A DNA stretch of 64,000 nucleotides, taken from Bog-473 sp963788125. GTDB taxonomy: Bacteria; Actinomycetota; Acidimicrobiia; Acidimicrobiales; RAAP-2. Under the pieces are notes generated by a model, which did not search any database, was not told where the DNA came from, and worked only from the letters and a program-made list of their open reading frames with translations. A program made the translations under genes and the position numbers. This document shows positions 51,282 through 59,636 of the stretch, piece after piece (within the stretch, counting starts at the first letter, position 1; each line of letters opens with the position of its first letter). The DNA lies in contig CAWBFN010000001.1 of NCBI GenBank assembly GCA_963788125.1, forward strand, positions 620,001 through 684,000, in the 5' to 3' direction.

Positions 51282-52201
51282 CGGGTGCGGGCCTCACCCG
51301 CCGGTCGACCGGATCCGGCGGGCTGCGCCACCGCCCGGGCCAGGCGACGGCCGGCGCTGCGCCGATCGGCGACACCGGCGACGACCGGCCCTGATGCCTC
51401 GACCGTGGCCAGGACCACCGAGGCGCCGCCGTCGAGCAAGCGCACGACCGTGCCGAGCGCACGCTCGGCGGCCCGTTCGGCCGCGTCGGGGTCGCGTGGG
51501 AGCCGGACGGTGAGCGTGACCGGCTCGGCCGACGGCCGTTCCAGCTCGCGCACCATCAGCTCTCCGGCGTGGGCCGTCGCCCGCCAGTGGACCTGACGTC
51601 GGGAGTCGCCGGAGCGGTACGGACGCGCCCCCCTCGGCTGGCCCACATCCGACTGCACCCAGTCAGCCGCCTCGCCGGCGTCCTCGTGATCGCGCAGGGC
51701 CAGGGAGTCCGGCCTTCCCCGGCGGGGAGCGATGTGGACGGTCGCCGGCAGCGGGAGCACGATCCGGCGGGTCCACCACTGCAGGGCGAACGGCGCCGCG
51801 GAAGCGATGTCCAGGGTCACGGCGCCGCACACCCCCCGGTGCTCGGGTCGCAGCGTGATCCGGCGCTCGGGAGGGCACCTCCCCCCGACCGGGCCGATGA
51901 AGGCCTCCTCCCCGCCGGGCTCCACCGGCCGGGCGCGTAGGCGTGTCGAGGCGTCGAGATGGATCACGAGCGTTTGCCCCGCGATGCCGTCCGTCGGGGC
52001 GGTGACCATCGTGACCTTGGCGCGGGCCAGAACCACCCCCGGCCCGACGATGCCCACACAGATCGCCCCGAAGGCCAAGTCGCCGAGCGCCTGGACCCAC
52101 CCCGCCCCTCCGTAGTGCGCCACCAACCACCAGATGCCGAGGACCCCGGCGGCGACGGCGATCGGCGCCAACGGACGGGTCGGTCGCACCCGCAGGCTCA
52201 T
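51278..52201 (-). CDS. DUF58-domain protein
   Basis: A 307-aa protein. Two hydrophobic segments at the N-terminus anchor it, and the DUF58 signature is RPYRSGDSRRQVHWRATA followed by LMVREL. DUF58 proteins resemble a von Willebrand A fold and act with MoxR ATPases. It overlaps the transglutaminase gene by 4 nt and the MoxR gene stop overlaps its start. The three genes probably work together in envelope maturation. Confidence 0.88.
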   Translation of the reverse strand: MSLRVRPTRPLAPIAVAAGVLGIWWLVAHYGGAGWVQALGDLAFGAICVGIVGPGVVLARAKVTMVTAPTDGIAGQTLVIHLDASTRLRARPVEPGGEEAFIGPVGGRCPPERRITLRPEHRGVCGAVTLDIASAAPFALQWWTRRIVLPLPATVHIAPRRGRPDSLALRDHEDAGEAADWVQSDVGQPRGARPYRSGDSRRQVHWRATAHAGELMVRELERPSAEPVTLTVRLPRDPDAAERAAERALGTVVRLLDGGASVVLATVEASGPVVAGVADRRSAGRRLARAVAQPAGSGRPAGEARTR

Positions 52202-53265
52202 GGTCTCGGCGTCGACGTCGCCTCAAGAATCTCTTGGATCACCTGGGTTGCCTGCGCGATGCTCTCTTCTCCCTCGTCCATGAGCACTCGGTGGGCCAGA
52301 CAGCCGACGGCGACGGCCTGCACGTCGTCGGGGACCACGTACCCCCTCGACGACAGGATGGCGTGGGCCTGGGCACACCGGATGAGCCAGATGGAGGCGC
52401 GTGGGCTGGCCCCGAGGCGCACGCCCGGTGCGTTCCTGGTCGCCCGGCAGATCTCGACGGCGTACTGGGCGACCGACGGGGCCACGGGCACCAGCTCGGT
52501 GGCCCGCTGGGCGTCCAACCACGCCGCGGGCGTGCAGACGGCCTGCAGGCCGGCCAGCACATAGTTCCCGCCCTCGTGGAGCGCCAGATGCGCCTCGCTC
52601 CCGGCATCGGGATAGCCGACCGACGTGGCGATGGCGAAGCGGTCCAGCTGGCTCTCGACCAGGGGGAAGGTGCCCCGCTGCGACCGCGGGTTCTGGGTGG
52701 CGATCACCATGTGGGGGCTCGGCAGGGGCCACGACTCGCCGTCGACGCTGACCTGATGCTCTTCCATGGTCTCCAGCAGGGCGGACTGCGTGCGCGGCGG
52801 GGTCCGGTTCAACTCGTCGAGGAGGACCACGTGGGCGAAGACCGGTCCCTTGCGGAACTCCCAACTCCCCGTGTCGGGCGAGAACACCGAGACGCCGGTG
52901 ACGTCGGAGGGGAGGAGGTCCGGGTGGCCCTGTACCCGGGTGAGCTCCACCCCGAGGGAGGTGGCCAGGGCGCGGGCCAGCACCGTCTTGCCCACTCCGG
53001 GCACGTCCTCAATGAGCAGGTGACCGCCGGAAAGGGCGGCGGCGGCGGCGGCAACCAGGGCGTCCCCCCGACCGAGCAGGACCCGGCCGAGGTTCTCCAC
53101 GATGGCCCGACCCAGCGCCATGGCCGCCTCGACGCCCGCTCCGGGGCTGGCCGCCGTGTCGGAACCGCTGTCGGGGCCGGCCCACTCCATACCCTGCGAG
53201 ACCGCGTCGAAGAACCGCACGGCGGCGTCGCGCTCGGCCTGGGTGGGCTCGGTGGTAAAGCTCAA
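52198..53265 (-). CDS. MoxR-family AAA+ ATPase
   Basis: A 355-aa AAA+ ATPase. Walker A is GVGKT in LLIEDVPGVGKTVLAR, Walker B LLDELNRTPPRTQ, and the sensor region MVIATQNPRSQRGTFPL. It would remodel or activate partner proteins, here most likely the DUF58 protein. TTG at 53265 was chosen as start because a GAGGGAA ribosome site lies just before it; GTG at 53376 gives a longer, unsupported N-terminus. Stop overlaps the DUF58 start. Confidence 0.9.
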   Translation of the reverse strand: MSFTTEPTQAERDAAVRFFDAVSQGMEWAGPDSGSDTAASPGAGVEAAMALGRAIVENLGRVLLGRGDALVAAAAAALSGGHLLIEDVPGVGKTVLARALATSLGVELTRVQGHPDLLPSDVTGVSVFSPDTGSWEFRKGPVFAHVVLLDELNRTPPRTQSALLETMEEHQVSVDGESWPLPSPHMVIATQNPRSQRGTFPLVESQLDRFAIATSVGYPDAGSEAHLALHEGGNYVLAGLQAVCTPAAWLDAQRATELVPVAPSVAQYAVEICRATRNAPGVRLGASPRASIWLIRCAQAHAILSSRGYVVPDDVQAVAVGCLAHRVLMDEGEESIAQATQVIQEILEATSTPRP

Positions 53266-53506
53266 GGTTCCCTCACTTCGCTCGATCGTGGCCGCTGGGT
53301 GGCGCCGTTCGGGTTGCGGTGCTGGTGACAGCCAGCTCCGCCGTTCGTCCGGTGCGTGCGCTACCACAATGGTCACCGCAGATCATCCGAGGAACTACGT
53401 GATCTCAACGCTCGCCCAACTCCTCGGCGGAGGAGCAGGTCGCGGGCGGTAAAGGGGGTCCTGACGGTGACCCGCGGTACCGGGCGCCGGCGGTACGGTA
53501 GGCGGC
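53266..53506. other. Divergent intergenic region before the methyltransferase
   Basis: A 241-nt region between the divergent MoxR and methyltransferase genes, so promoters for both should lie here. A longer MoxR start at 53376 would use part of it. No recognisable boxes or repeats were identified. Confidence 0.35.
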
Positions 53507-54157
53507 GTGGATCCCGTCGACGACGGCGGCTCCGGCTTCGCGCCCGGGTTCTTCACCCGCCTCGACGAAGTCGACGACGCCGCCTTCTATGCCGTGCCCC
53601 GGTTCGTGACCCACATTGACGACGCCGCCATCGTCGCCGTCGGCGATCTGTACGACGAGCTGCACATCGACGGCGACGTGCTCGATCTCATGAGCTCGTG
53701 GGTCTCGCACTTGCACACCCCGCCCCGGCACCTCCGGGTGCTCGGCATGAACGAGCCGGAGCTGAGGGCCAATGCCGCAGCCCGTGAGCGCATCGTGCAC
53801 GACCTCAACGCCGATCCCTGCATCCCGCTCCCGGCCGAGAGCGTCGACGACGCCGTCTGCTGTGCGTCCGTCGACTACCTCACCCGGCCCGTGGCGGTCT
53901 TCCGCGACGTGGCGCGGGTGTTGCGTCCCGGTGGGCGGTTGGTGTGCACGTTCAGCAATCGCGTGTTCGCCACCAAGGCCATCCGCGGCTGGCTCTACGC
54001 CACCGACGAGGAGCGGTGCCGGATCGTGGGGGAGTACTTCGACCGGTCGGGGGTCTTCGGTCCGCCGATCACGGCGCGCCGCACGCCACCCGAGCACCGG
54101 GGCGACCCGCTGTACGCGGTGTGGGCCGTGCGGCGGGAGGCCGAGAACCGCCCATGA
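53507..54157 (+). CDS. SAM-dependent methyltransferase-like protein
   Basis: A 216-aa protein with the later half of a Rossmann methyltransferase (VDDAVCCASVDYLTRP, VARVLRPGGRLVCTFSNR). The N-terminal nucleotide-binding strand is degenerate: VLDLMSSWVSHL replaces the usual glycine-rich loop, so SAM binding is not certain. GTG at 53507 is the start. Substrate unknown. It converges on the phytanoyl-CoA dioxygenase-like gene. Confidence 0.78.
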   Translation: MDPVDDGGSGFAPGFFTRLDEVDDAAFYAVPRFVTHIDDAAIVAVGDLYDELHIDGDVLDLMSSWVSHLHTPPRHLRVLGMNEPELRANAAARERIVHDLNADPCIPLPAESVDDAVCCASVDYLTRPVAVFRDVARVLRPGGRLVCTFSNRVFATKAIRGWLYATDEERCRIVGEYFDRSGVFGPPITARRTPPEHRGDPLYAVWAVRREAENRP

Positions 54158-54184
54158 CATGGTCGATCGGTCCGGGGAACGGTC

Positions 54185-55078
54185 TCAGTTGGTGAACGAC
54201 ACGAAGCGCGACGGCGGCGCCGGCAGCCTGGGCTGGGCGCCTTCTCCCCCGTCGTCGAAGAGGGTCAGACCCTCCACCACCGGCCGCCACCAGTTGGTTC
54301 GGGAGAACAGCCGGGAGCCGATCTCCTGACCGAACGGGCCGATGGCCACTCTCCGGGGCACCGGTTGATCGGCCAACTGCCAGCGGTACTCGGCGGAGAT
54401 CCTCAGCCGGTGCTCCCTGTTGGGTAGGGCCGCATGGGTGGTGAGGCAGTGGAAGACCAGGACGTCGCCGGCCTCGTAGTCGGACGTCACCCACCCCCGC
54501 TCGAGCCGGTTGAGTGTCCGGTACCGCACACGGCTGGTCCGTTGGCTGCCCGGGAAGACGGCCAGCCCTCCCAGCGACACAGGAACGGCGCCGAGCGGGA
54601 CCCAGGTGGTGAACATGTCCTGGACGGCCCGATAGTCCTTGTGGACCACATTGCCCGGCTGACGAGGGACCATCGACGCCGGATAGACGATCCTCGGGAA
54701 CTTGAGGGGGTAGCAGAGTCCGCCGGGCCCGAGCAGCTGGCCCATCAGATCGGGGAGCGGGCCGGCGAAGGCGAGCTTGTTGAAGCCGGGGTCGGCCACG
54801 ATCCGGCGGTAGCCGGGGTCGGCGAACGCGTCCCGCATCCGCACCGCCCTGACGGGAGGCGCCGGCGGCGCCGACAGAGGATCCGGCCCGTTCTCGGTCC
54901 ACCCGGCCTGCTGGAGCACCCGCAGCGCGGTCCGGCCGATCTCGCCCACCACGATCGGGTCGAGCAGTTGGCGCATGAAGAGGTAGCCGTCGACCGCCAG
55001 CCGCGTCCGCAGGACGGCGGGGTCCCCCCAGGCATCGGAGGAGTCTCTCAACTCGCTCGAGCTCGCCGGCAGTCGCAT
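54185..55078 (-). CDS. Phytanoyl-CoA dioxygenase (PhyH) family protein
   Basis: A 297-aa Fe(II)/2-oxoglutarate-dependent oxygenase. The HxD metal motif is VVHKDYRAVQD, the distal histidine lies in FHCLTTHAALPN and the 2-oxoglutarate arginine in EHRLRIS, so the triad is complete. It would hydroxylate a lipid or small molecule. ATG at 55078 begins the likely protein; a longer start at 55213 is possible but runs into the aroH promoter region. It is divergent from aroH. Confidence 0.85.
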   Translation of the reverse strand: MRLPASSSELRDSSDAWGDPAVLRTRLAVDGYLFMRQLLDPIVVGEIGRTALRVLQQAGWTENGPDPLSAPPAPPVRAVRMRDAFADPGYRRIVADPGFNKLAFAGPLPDLMGQLLGPGGLCYPLKFPRIVYPASMVPRQPGNVVHKDYRAVQDMFTTWVPLGAVPVSLGGLAVFPGSQRTSRVRYRTLNRLERGWVTSDYEAGDVLVFHCLTTHAALPNREHRLRISAEYRWQLADQPVPRRVAIGPFGQEIGSRLFSRTNWWRPVVEGLTLFDDGGEGAQPRLPAPPSRFVSFTN

Positions 55079-55200
55079 GCCCGCAGTATGCGCCCGGATC
55101 GTGAGCAAACTGTGCGGCACAGATGAAGAGTGTGTGAGGGACACACCGACCGCCGGCCCCACCGAGATGAGATCCGAAACCCCCGGTAGAGTGACGGGCC

Positions 55201-55575
55201 ATGTCTGCACCACTCATGGTCCGTGGCCTGCGCGGCGCCACCACCGTCGACACGGACAGCCCGGACCAGGTGACGGAGCGGTCCCAGGAGCTCGTCGTGG
55301 CCCTCATGGAGCGCAACGAGCTCGCGGAGGACGACATCGTCAGCATGCTCTTCACGGCGACGGCCGACGTCACCAGCATCTTTCCGGCCACCGCCATCCG
55401 GGAGATCGGCTTCGGTGCGGTGCCGCTGCTCTGCGCCGCCGAGATCGCCGTGCCGGGCGCCATGCCGCGGTGCATCCGGGTCCTGCTCCACATCCACACG
55501 ACGAAGAGCAAGGACGAGATCCACCACGTCTACCTCCACGGTGCCCAAGGGCTCCGCGATGACCTCCCGATCTGA
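55201..55575 (+). CDS. aroH: Chorismate mutase (AroH type)
   Basis: A 124-aa class II (AroH) chorismate mutase converting chorismate to prephenate. Active-site residues are an N-terminal arginine (MVRGLRGATTV), the glutamate and arginine in CAAEIAVPGAMPRCIRVLLH, and a tyrosine in HHVYLHGAQGL. Actinobacteria usually use AroQ, so an AroH form is notable but known. Its end overlaps tyrA by 17 nt. First gene of an aroH-tyrA-aroA/cmk-plsC unit. Confidence 0.92.
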   Translation: MSAPLMVRGLRGATTVDTDSPDQVTERSQELVVALMERNELAEDDIVSMLFTATADVTSIFPATAIREIGFGAVPLLCAAEIAVPGAMPRCIRVLLHIHTTKSKDEIHHVYLHGAQGLRDDLPI

Positions 55576-56653
55576 CGGAGGGGCGCGCCGGCGGGCGCTC
55601 GTCGTGGGAACTGGCTTGATCGGTGGCTCCATCGCCCTCTCCCTGCGCCGACGCGGCTGGCACGTCTCGGGACTCGACGCCGACGGCGACCGGCTGGCGG
55701 AGGCCGTGCGGGCCGGCGTCATCGACCGGGCCGGGGACGACCTGGACGCCGAGATCGTCTTCGTGGCGACGCCGGCCACCACGGCGGCGGCCGAGGTGGG
55801 TCGCCTCTTGGCCACCCCGGGTCGCCGTGAGGACGCCGTGCTGACCGACGTCAGCGGGGTGAAGACCGCCATCGTCCAGGAGGCCGATCATCCACGGTTC
55901 ATCGGCGGGCACCCCATGGCCGGCTCGGAGCAGATCGGGCTCAGTGGGGCCGACCCCGACCTCTTCCAGGGCGCGCTGTGGGTGCTGACGCCGACCAGCG
56001 CCACGGACCTAACCGCCTTCACCCGCCTGCAGGATGTCGTGACCGCACTGGGTGCCGATGTGCTCGTTCTGTCCCCGCCCGACCACGACCGGCTGGTGGC
56101 CGTCGTCTCCCACGTGCCCCACCTGGTGGCCGCCACGCTGATGAACGCCGCGGCGCTCGGGGCGGAGCAGGACGGCGCGCTGCTGCGGCTGGCCGCCGGG
56201 GGGTTCCGGGACATGACCCGGGTCGCCGCCGGGCATCCGGGCATCTGGCCCGACATCTGCGCCGAGAACGCCGCCCCCATCGTCCGGGCGCTGGGGGCGC
56301 TCATCGAAGAGCTCACCGCCATGCGCGACCGGGTGGCCGGCCAGGACCGGCAGTCCATCCTCGACGTCCTCCAGCGGGCCAGCCTGGCCCGGCGCAACCT
56401 GCCGGCCCGCAGCGTCCGCCCCGACTACCTCTCCGAGCTGCGCATCCCGGTGCACGACCGGCCGGGCGTCCTGGCCGAGATCACCTCCCTGGCCGCCGAC
56501 GCCGGCATCAGCATCTTGAACTTCGAGATCGCCCACTCGGTCGAGGGCCCCCAGGGCATCTTGATCCTGGTGGTCGACAGGGCCGACGCCGAGCGACTGG
56601 GTCGCGCAGTGGAGACCAAGGGCTACCGCTGGCACGCCGAGAACCTGGCATGA
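55559..56653 (+). CDS. tyrA: Prephenate dehydrogenase with ACT domain
   Basis: A 364-aa enzyme oxidising prephenate to 4-hydroxyphenylpyruvate in tyrosine synthesis. The NAD motif is VGTGLIGGSIALSL. Catalytic segments include GGHPMAGSEQIG, then a helical dimerisation domain. The C-terminal ACT domain (IPVHDRPGVLAEITSLAADA) probably mediates tyrosine feedback. ATG at 55559 overlaps aroH by 17 nt, and its stop overlaps the next gene by ATGA. Confidence 0.93.
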   Translation: MTSRSDGGARRRALVVGTGLIGGSIALSLRRRGWHVSGLDADGDRLAEAVRAGVIDRAGDDLDAEIVFVATPATTAAAEVGRLLATPGRREDAVLTDVSGVKTAIVQEADHPRFIGGHPMAGSEQIGLSGADPDLFQGALWVLTPTSATDLTAFTRLQDVVTALGADVLVLSPPDHDRLVAVVSHVPHLVAATLMNAAALGAEQDGALLRLAAGGFRDMTRVAAGHPGIWPDICAENAAPIVRALGALIEELTAMRDRVAGQDRQSILDVLQRASLARRNLPARSVRPDYLSELRIPVHDRPGVLAEITSLAADAGISILNFEIAHSVEGPQGILILVVDRADAERLGRAVETKGYRWHAENLA

Positions 56654-58584
56654 CCGCGCCGCAGATCCTGGTGGTGGCCGGCGACGTGCCGTGCCGCGGC
56701 TCGGTCCGCACGCCCGGGGAGAAGTCCATCTCGCACCGGGCCGTACTCTTCGCCGCCCTGGCCGAAGGAGCCTCGCTGATCCACGGGCTCTCCGATGGCG
56801 CCGACGTGGCGGCCTCCCTGCGCGCCGTCGAGGCGATGGGGGTCGGCGTCGAGCGATCGGCAGATGGCAGCGTGACCCTGCACGGGGGGCGGAGCCGACT
56901 TCACCAACCCCGGGCACCGCTCGACTGTGGCAATTCGGGGACCTCCATGCGGCTCCTGGCCGGCCTGGTGGCCGGGTTCGCCTGGGAGACCGAGCTGATC
57001 GGCGACGACTCCCTCTCGTCGCGGCCGATGGATCGGGTGGCCGAGCCCCTCGAGCTCATGGGGGCCACCGTGGCGGGGTCGGGGGTGGAGTGCCGGCCGC
57101 CGCTGCGCGTCAAAGGTGGGGGGCTGCGCGGCATCGACTGGACGACCAGGGTGGCCAGTGCACAGGTCAAATCGGCCATCCTGCTGGCCGGCCTCTCGGC
57201 GGAGGGCCCCACCGTGGTGCGCGAGAGGGTGACGACCCGGGCCCATACCGAGGAGATGCTGCGTGAGGCCGGGGTCGACCTGACCGTCGAGCCGTGGGGC
57301 GAGGGGAGGATCATCACGCTCCACCCGTCCCCGCTGCGTCCGGTCACGCCGCGCACGGTGCCGGGCGATCCGTCGGCCTCGGCGTTCTTCGTCGTGGCCG
57401 GGTGCGTGGTGCCCGGCAGTGCCGTCGAGGTGCAACGGGTCTACCAGGGTCCCGCTCGACTGGGCTACCTCGGCGTCCTCCAGCGGATGGGGGCGCAGGT
57501 GGCACTCCGGACCGAGAGCGACGGCACGGTCAGCATCACGGCCACCAACAGCGCTGCGACGCTCAGAGCCACGACCGTCCCCGCCGCCGAGATCCCCTCC
57601 CTCGACGAGATCCCCGCCCTTGCGGTGGCGGCGGCGGTGGCGGAGGGCACCACCGTCTTCGTCGACGTGGCCGAGCTGCGGGTCAAGGAGGTCGACCGGC
57701 AGCGGGCGGTGGCCGAGATGGTGACCGCCTTCGGGGCGAGCGCCGAGGTGCAGGGGGACACCCTGTCGATCACCGGTGTCGGGGGCGGCGGCACGCTCCG
57801 CGGGGCCCGCTTCGACAGCGGTGGCGATCACCGCATGGCCATGGCCGCCGCCATCGCCGCCCTGGCCGCCGGCTCCGGCGACCGCAGCCTCATCTCCGGG
57901 TTCGACGCGGTCGAGACCAGCTACCCGGGGTTCGCCGACGATCTGCGCCGTCTGACCGGAACCGGGCCGGCCGCCCCGCGGGGTCTCCTCATCGCCATCG
58001 ACGGGCCCGCCGGAGCGGGTAAGTCCACCGTCTCGAAAGCGGTGGCAGCACGCCTGGGACTCGACCGGCTCGATACGGGAGCGATGTACCGCGCCGTTGC
58101 CGCCCTCGCACTCGTCCGGCAGATCGCGCCGGACGATCACCCCACGGTGGCCGCGCTGGCCGCCGATGCGGAGATCGAGGTGGGCCCGCGGGTGGTGATC
58201 GACGGCCTCGATGTCACCGACGTCATCCGCTCGCCCGAGGTGGGACAGGCCGTCTCCCTGGTGGCCGCCAACCCCGACGTCCGTGCCCAACTGGTGCGGC
58301 GCCAGCGGGACTGGGCGGCGGCACGCGGCGGCGGGGTGGTCGAGGGCCGCGACATCGGCAGCGTGGTCTTCCCCGACGCGCAGCTCAAGGTGTACCTCAC
58401 GGCTTCACCCGAGGAGCGGGCCCGACGCCGACAGGACGAGTCCCCGGCGGGGCTGGCCCGTCGCGACCGGATCGACTCCACCCGGGCGGCGTCGCCCTTG
58501 GCCCGGGCCGACGACGCCCACCTCCTCGACACGACCGGCCGCGAGCCCCAGGATGTAGTCGAGGAGGTGTTGTCGTGGCTCTGA
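56650..58584 (+). CDS. aroA-cmk: Bifunctional EPSP synthase / cytidylate kinase fusion
   Basis: A 644-aa protein with no stop between two enzymes. Residues 1 to about 433 are 5-enolpyruvylshikimate-3-phosphate synthase (PGEKSISHRAVLFAAL, DCGNSGTSMRLLAGL, the late DHRMAMA). A short linker (TGTGPAAPRG) leads to cytidylate kinase from about 440 (IAIDGPAGAGKSTVSKAVA, DTGAMYRAVA, EGRDIGSVVF). The frame contains no start before the kinase Walker loop, so the fusion looks real. ATG at 56650 overlaps the tyrA stop. Fused AroA-Cmk proteins are known in some proteobacteria. Confidence 0.92.
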   Translation: MTAPQILVVAGDVPCRGSVRTPGEKSISHRAVLFAALAEGASLIHGLSDGADVAASLRAVEAMGVGVERSADGSVTLHGGRSRLHQPRAPLDCGNSGTSMRLLAGLVAGFAWETELIGDDSLSSRPMDRVAEPLELMGATVAGSGVECRPPLRVKGGGLRGIDWTTRVASAQVKSAILLAGLSAEGPTVVRERVTTRAHTEEMLREAGVDLTVEPWGEGRIITLHPSPLRPVTPRTVPGDPSASAFFVVAGCVVPGSAVEVQRVYQGPARLGYLGVLQRMGAQVALRTESDGTVSITATNSAATLRATTVPAAEIPSLDEIPALAVAAAVAEGTTVFVDVAELRVKEVDRQRAVAEMVTAFGASAEVQGDTLSITGVGGGGTLRGARFDSGGDHRMAMAAAIAALAAGSGDRSLISGFDAVETSYPGFADDLRRLTGTGPAAPRGLLIAIDGPAGAGKSTVSKAVAARLGLDRLDTGAMYRAVAALALVRQIAPDDHPTVAALAADAEIEVGPRVVIDGLDVTDVIRSPEVGQAVSLVAANPDVRAQLVRRQRDWAAARGGGVVEGRDIGSVVFPDAQLKVYLTASPEERARRRQDESPAGLARRDRIDSTRAASPLARADDAHLLDTTGREPQDVVEEVLSWL

Positions 58585-59297
58585 GCGCACCCGGACCCGA
58601 CCACCGGCCGCCGTCGGCGCCCGGGCGGCACCAGGAGTTCGCCATTGAGCCCACCCGCAAGCTCCCCTACCGCGCCATGCGCATCATCTTCACCACGCTG
58701 CTCGGCCTGTGGTTCCGCCCTCGTGTGGCGGGCTCCGAGCACGTCCCGCTCAGCGGCCCGGTGATCCTGGCCCCGGTGCACCGCTCCTTCGCCGACTTCG
58801 GCTTCACGGCCTTCTGCACCAGGCGCAAGCTCTTCTTCATGGCCAAGGACAGCTTGTGGGAGAACAAGTGGCTCGGCAAGCTGCTCCTCTACGTCGGCGC
58901 CTTTCCCGTGCATCGCGAGTCGGCGGACCGCGAGGCGCTGCAGCGGGCCGAAGAGGTCCTGCGCCGCGGCCAGTGCCTGGTGCTCTTCCCCGAGGGGACC
59001 CGCCGGGAGGGCCCGGCCATCGAGAATCTCATGGAGGGTGCCGCCTTTCTCTCGGCCCGTACCGGCGCGCCCATCGTCCCCATCGGTATCGGGGGATCCG
59101 ATCTGTCGATGCCCAAGGGCCGCGTCATTCCCAAGCCGTACACCATCGCGGTGGTCGTCGGCCCGGCGCTCTCCCCGCCGGCCCGCACCGGGGGCGGGCG
59201 CGTCTCGCGCTCGGCCGTCCATGCGAGCACCGAGGAGCTGGCCGGGAAGCTGCAAGCCGTCTACGACGAGGCCCGTTCCAGAACCGGGCGCTACTGA
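58575..59297 (+). CDS. plsC: 1-acyl-sn-glycerol-3-phosphate acyltransferase
   Basis: A 240-aa membrane acyltransferase making phosphatidic acid. The HxxxxD motif appears as PVHRSFADFG and the second motif as LFPEGTRREGP. A hydrophobic stretch at about residues 35-50 anchors it. GTG at 58575 overlaps the cytidylate kinase end by 10 nt. It is the last gene of the aromatic amino acid/kinase unit. Confidence 0.92.
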   Translation: MALSAPGPDHRPPSAPGRHQEFAIEPTRKLPYRAMRIIFTTLLGLWFRPRVAGSEHVPLSGPVILAPVHRSFADFGFTAFCTRRKLFFMAKDSLWENKWLGKLLLYVGAFPVHRESADREALQRAEEVLRRGQCLVLFPEGTRREGPAIENLMEGAAFLSARTGAPIVPIGIGGSDLSMPKGRVIPKPYTIAVVVGPALSPPARTGGGRVSRSAVHASTEELAGKLQAVYDEARSRTGRY

Positions 59298-59331
59298 CCA
59301 GGCCTCCGTGGCGATCCCCGCGAACTTCTTC

Positions 59332-59356
59332 GTTTCCGGCCCGAATCGGCGGGTAG
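59332..59356 (+). promoter_or_regulatory. Candidate SigF-type promoter of the small membrane protein
   Basis: GTTT (59332-59335) and GGGTAG (59351-59356) are separated by 15 nt, matching the SigB/SigF pattern seen at the sigma operon. A strong ribosome site (AAGGAGG) and the start of a 54-aa membrane protein follow about 30 nt downstream. Confidence 0.55.
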
Positions 59357-59385
59357 AGCCTGGACAGACCCAAAGGAGGTCGGGA

Positions 59386-59550
59386 GTGCTGATTCTGCTG
59401 CTGCTCTTGATGGTGCTGGTTCTCGTGGGAGCGAGCTCTGCCGTCCACCTTCTGTGGATCGCCGCGGTGATCTTCGCGCTGTTCTGGCTCGTCAGTGTGG
59501 CGCTCGGACGCGGCGAGAGCGCCGGTAGCCATCGCTTCGACCGTTGGTAG
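59386..59550 (+). CDS. Small membrane protein (54 aa), lmo0937-like
   Basis: A 54-aa protein with two hydrophobic stretches: LILLLLLMVLVLVGASSA, then LLWIAAVIFALFWLVSVAL, and a short polar tail. Small two-segment proteins of this type (lmo0937/DUF5670-like) are often general-stress genes. GTG at 59386 has an AAGGAGG ribosome site seven bases upstream. Its TAG stop lies in the first copy of a 15-bp repeat. A SigF-type promoter precedes it. Confidence 0.7.
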   Translation: MLILLLLLMVLVLVGASSAVHLLWIAAVIFALFWLVSVALGRGESAGSHRFDRW

Positions 59551-59602
59551 GGCACGGATTGGTAGGGCGCGGATGGGTACGGCGCGGGTGGTAGGGCGCG
59601 GG
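59544..59602. repeat. 15-bp tandem repeat, four copies
   Basis: Four contiguous units related to TTGGTAGGGCGCGGA (the last one base short) run from within the end of the small membrane gene to 35 nt before the phosphatase start. The first copy contains the stop codon of the small gene. Confidence 0.85.
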
Positions 59603-59636
59603 CCGTTGGTCGGCTCGGGCGGACCTGGGTCCGCCC

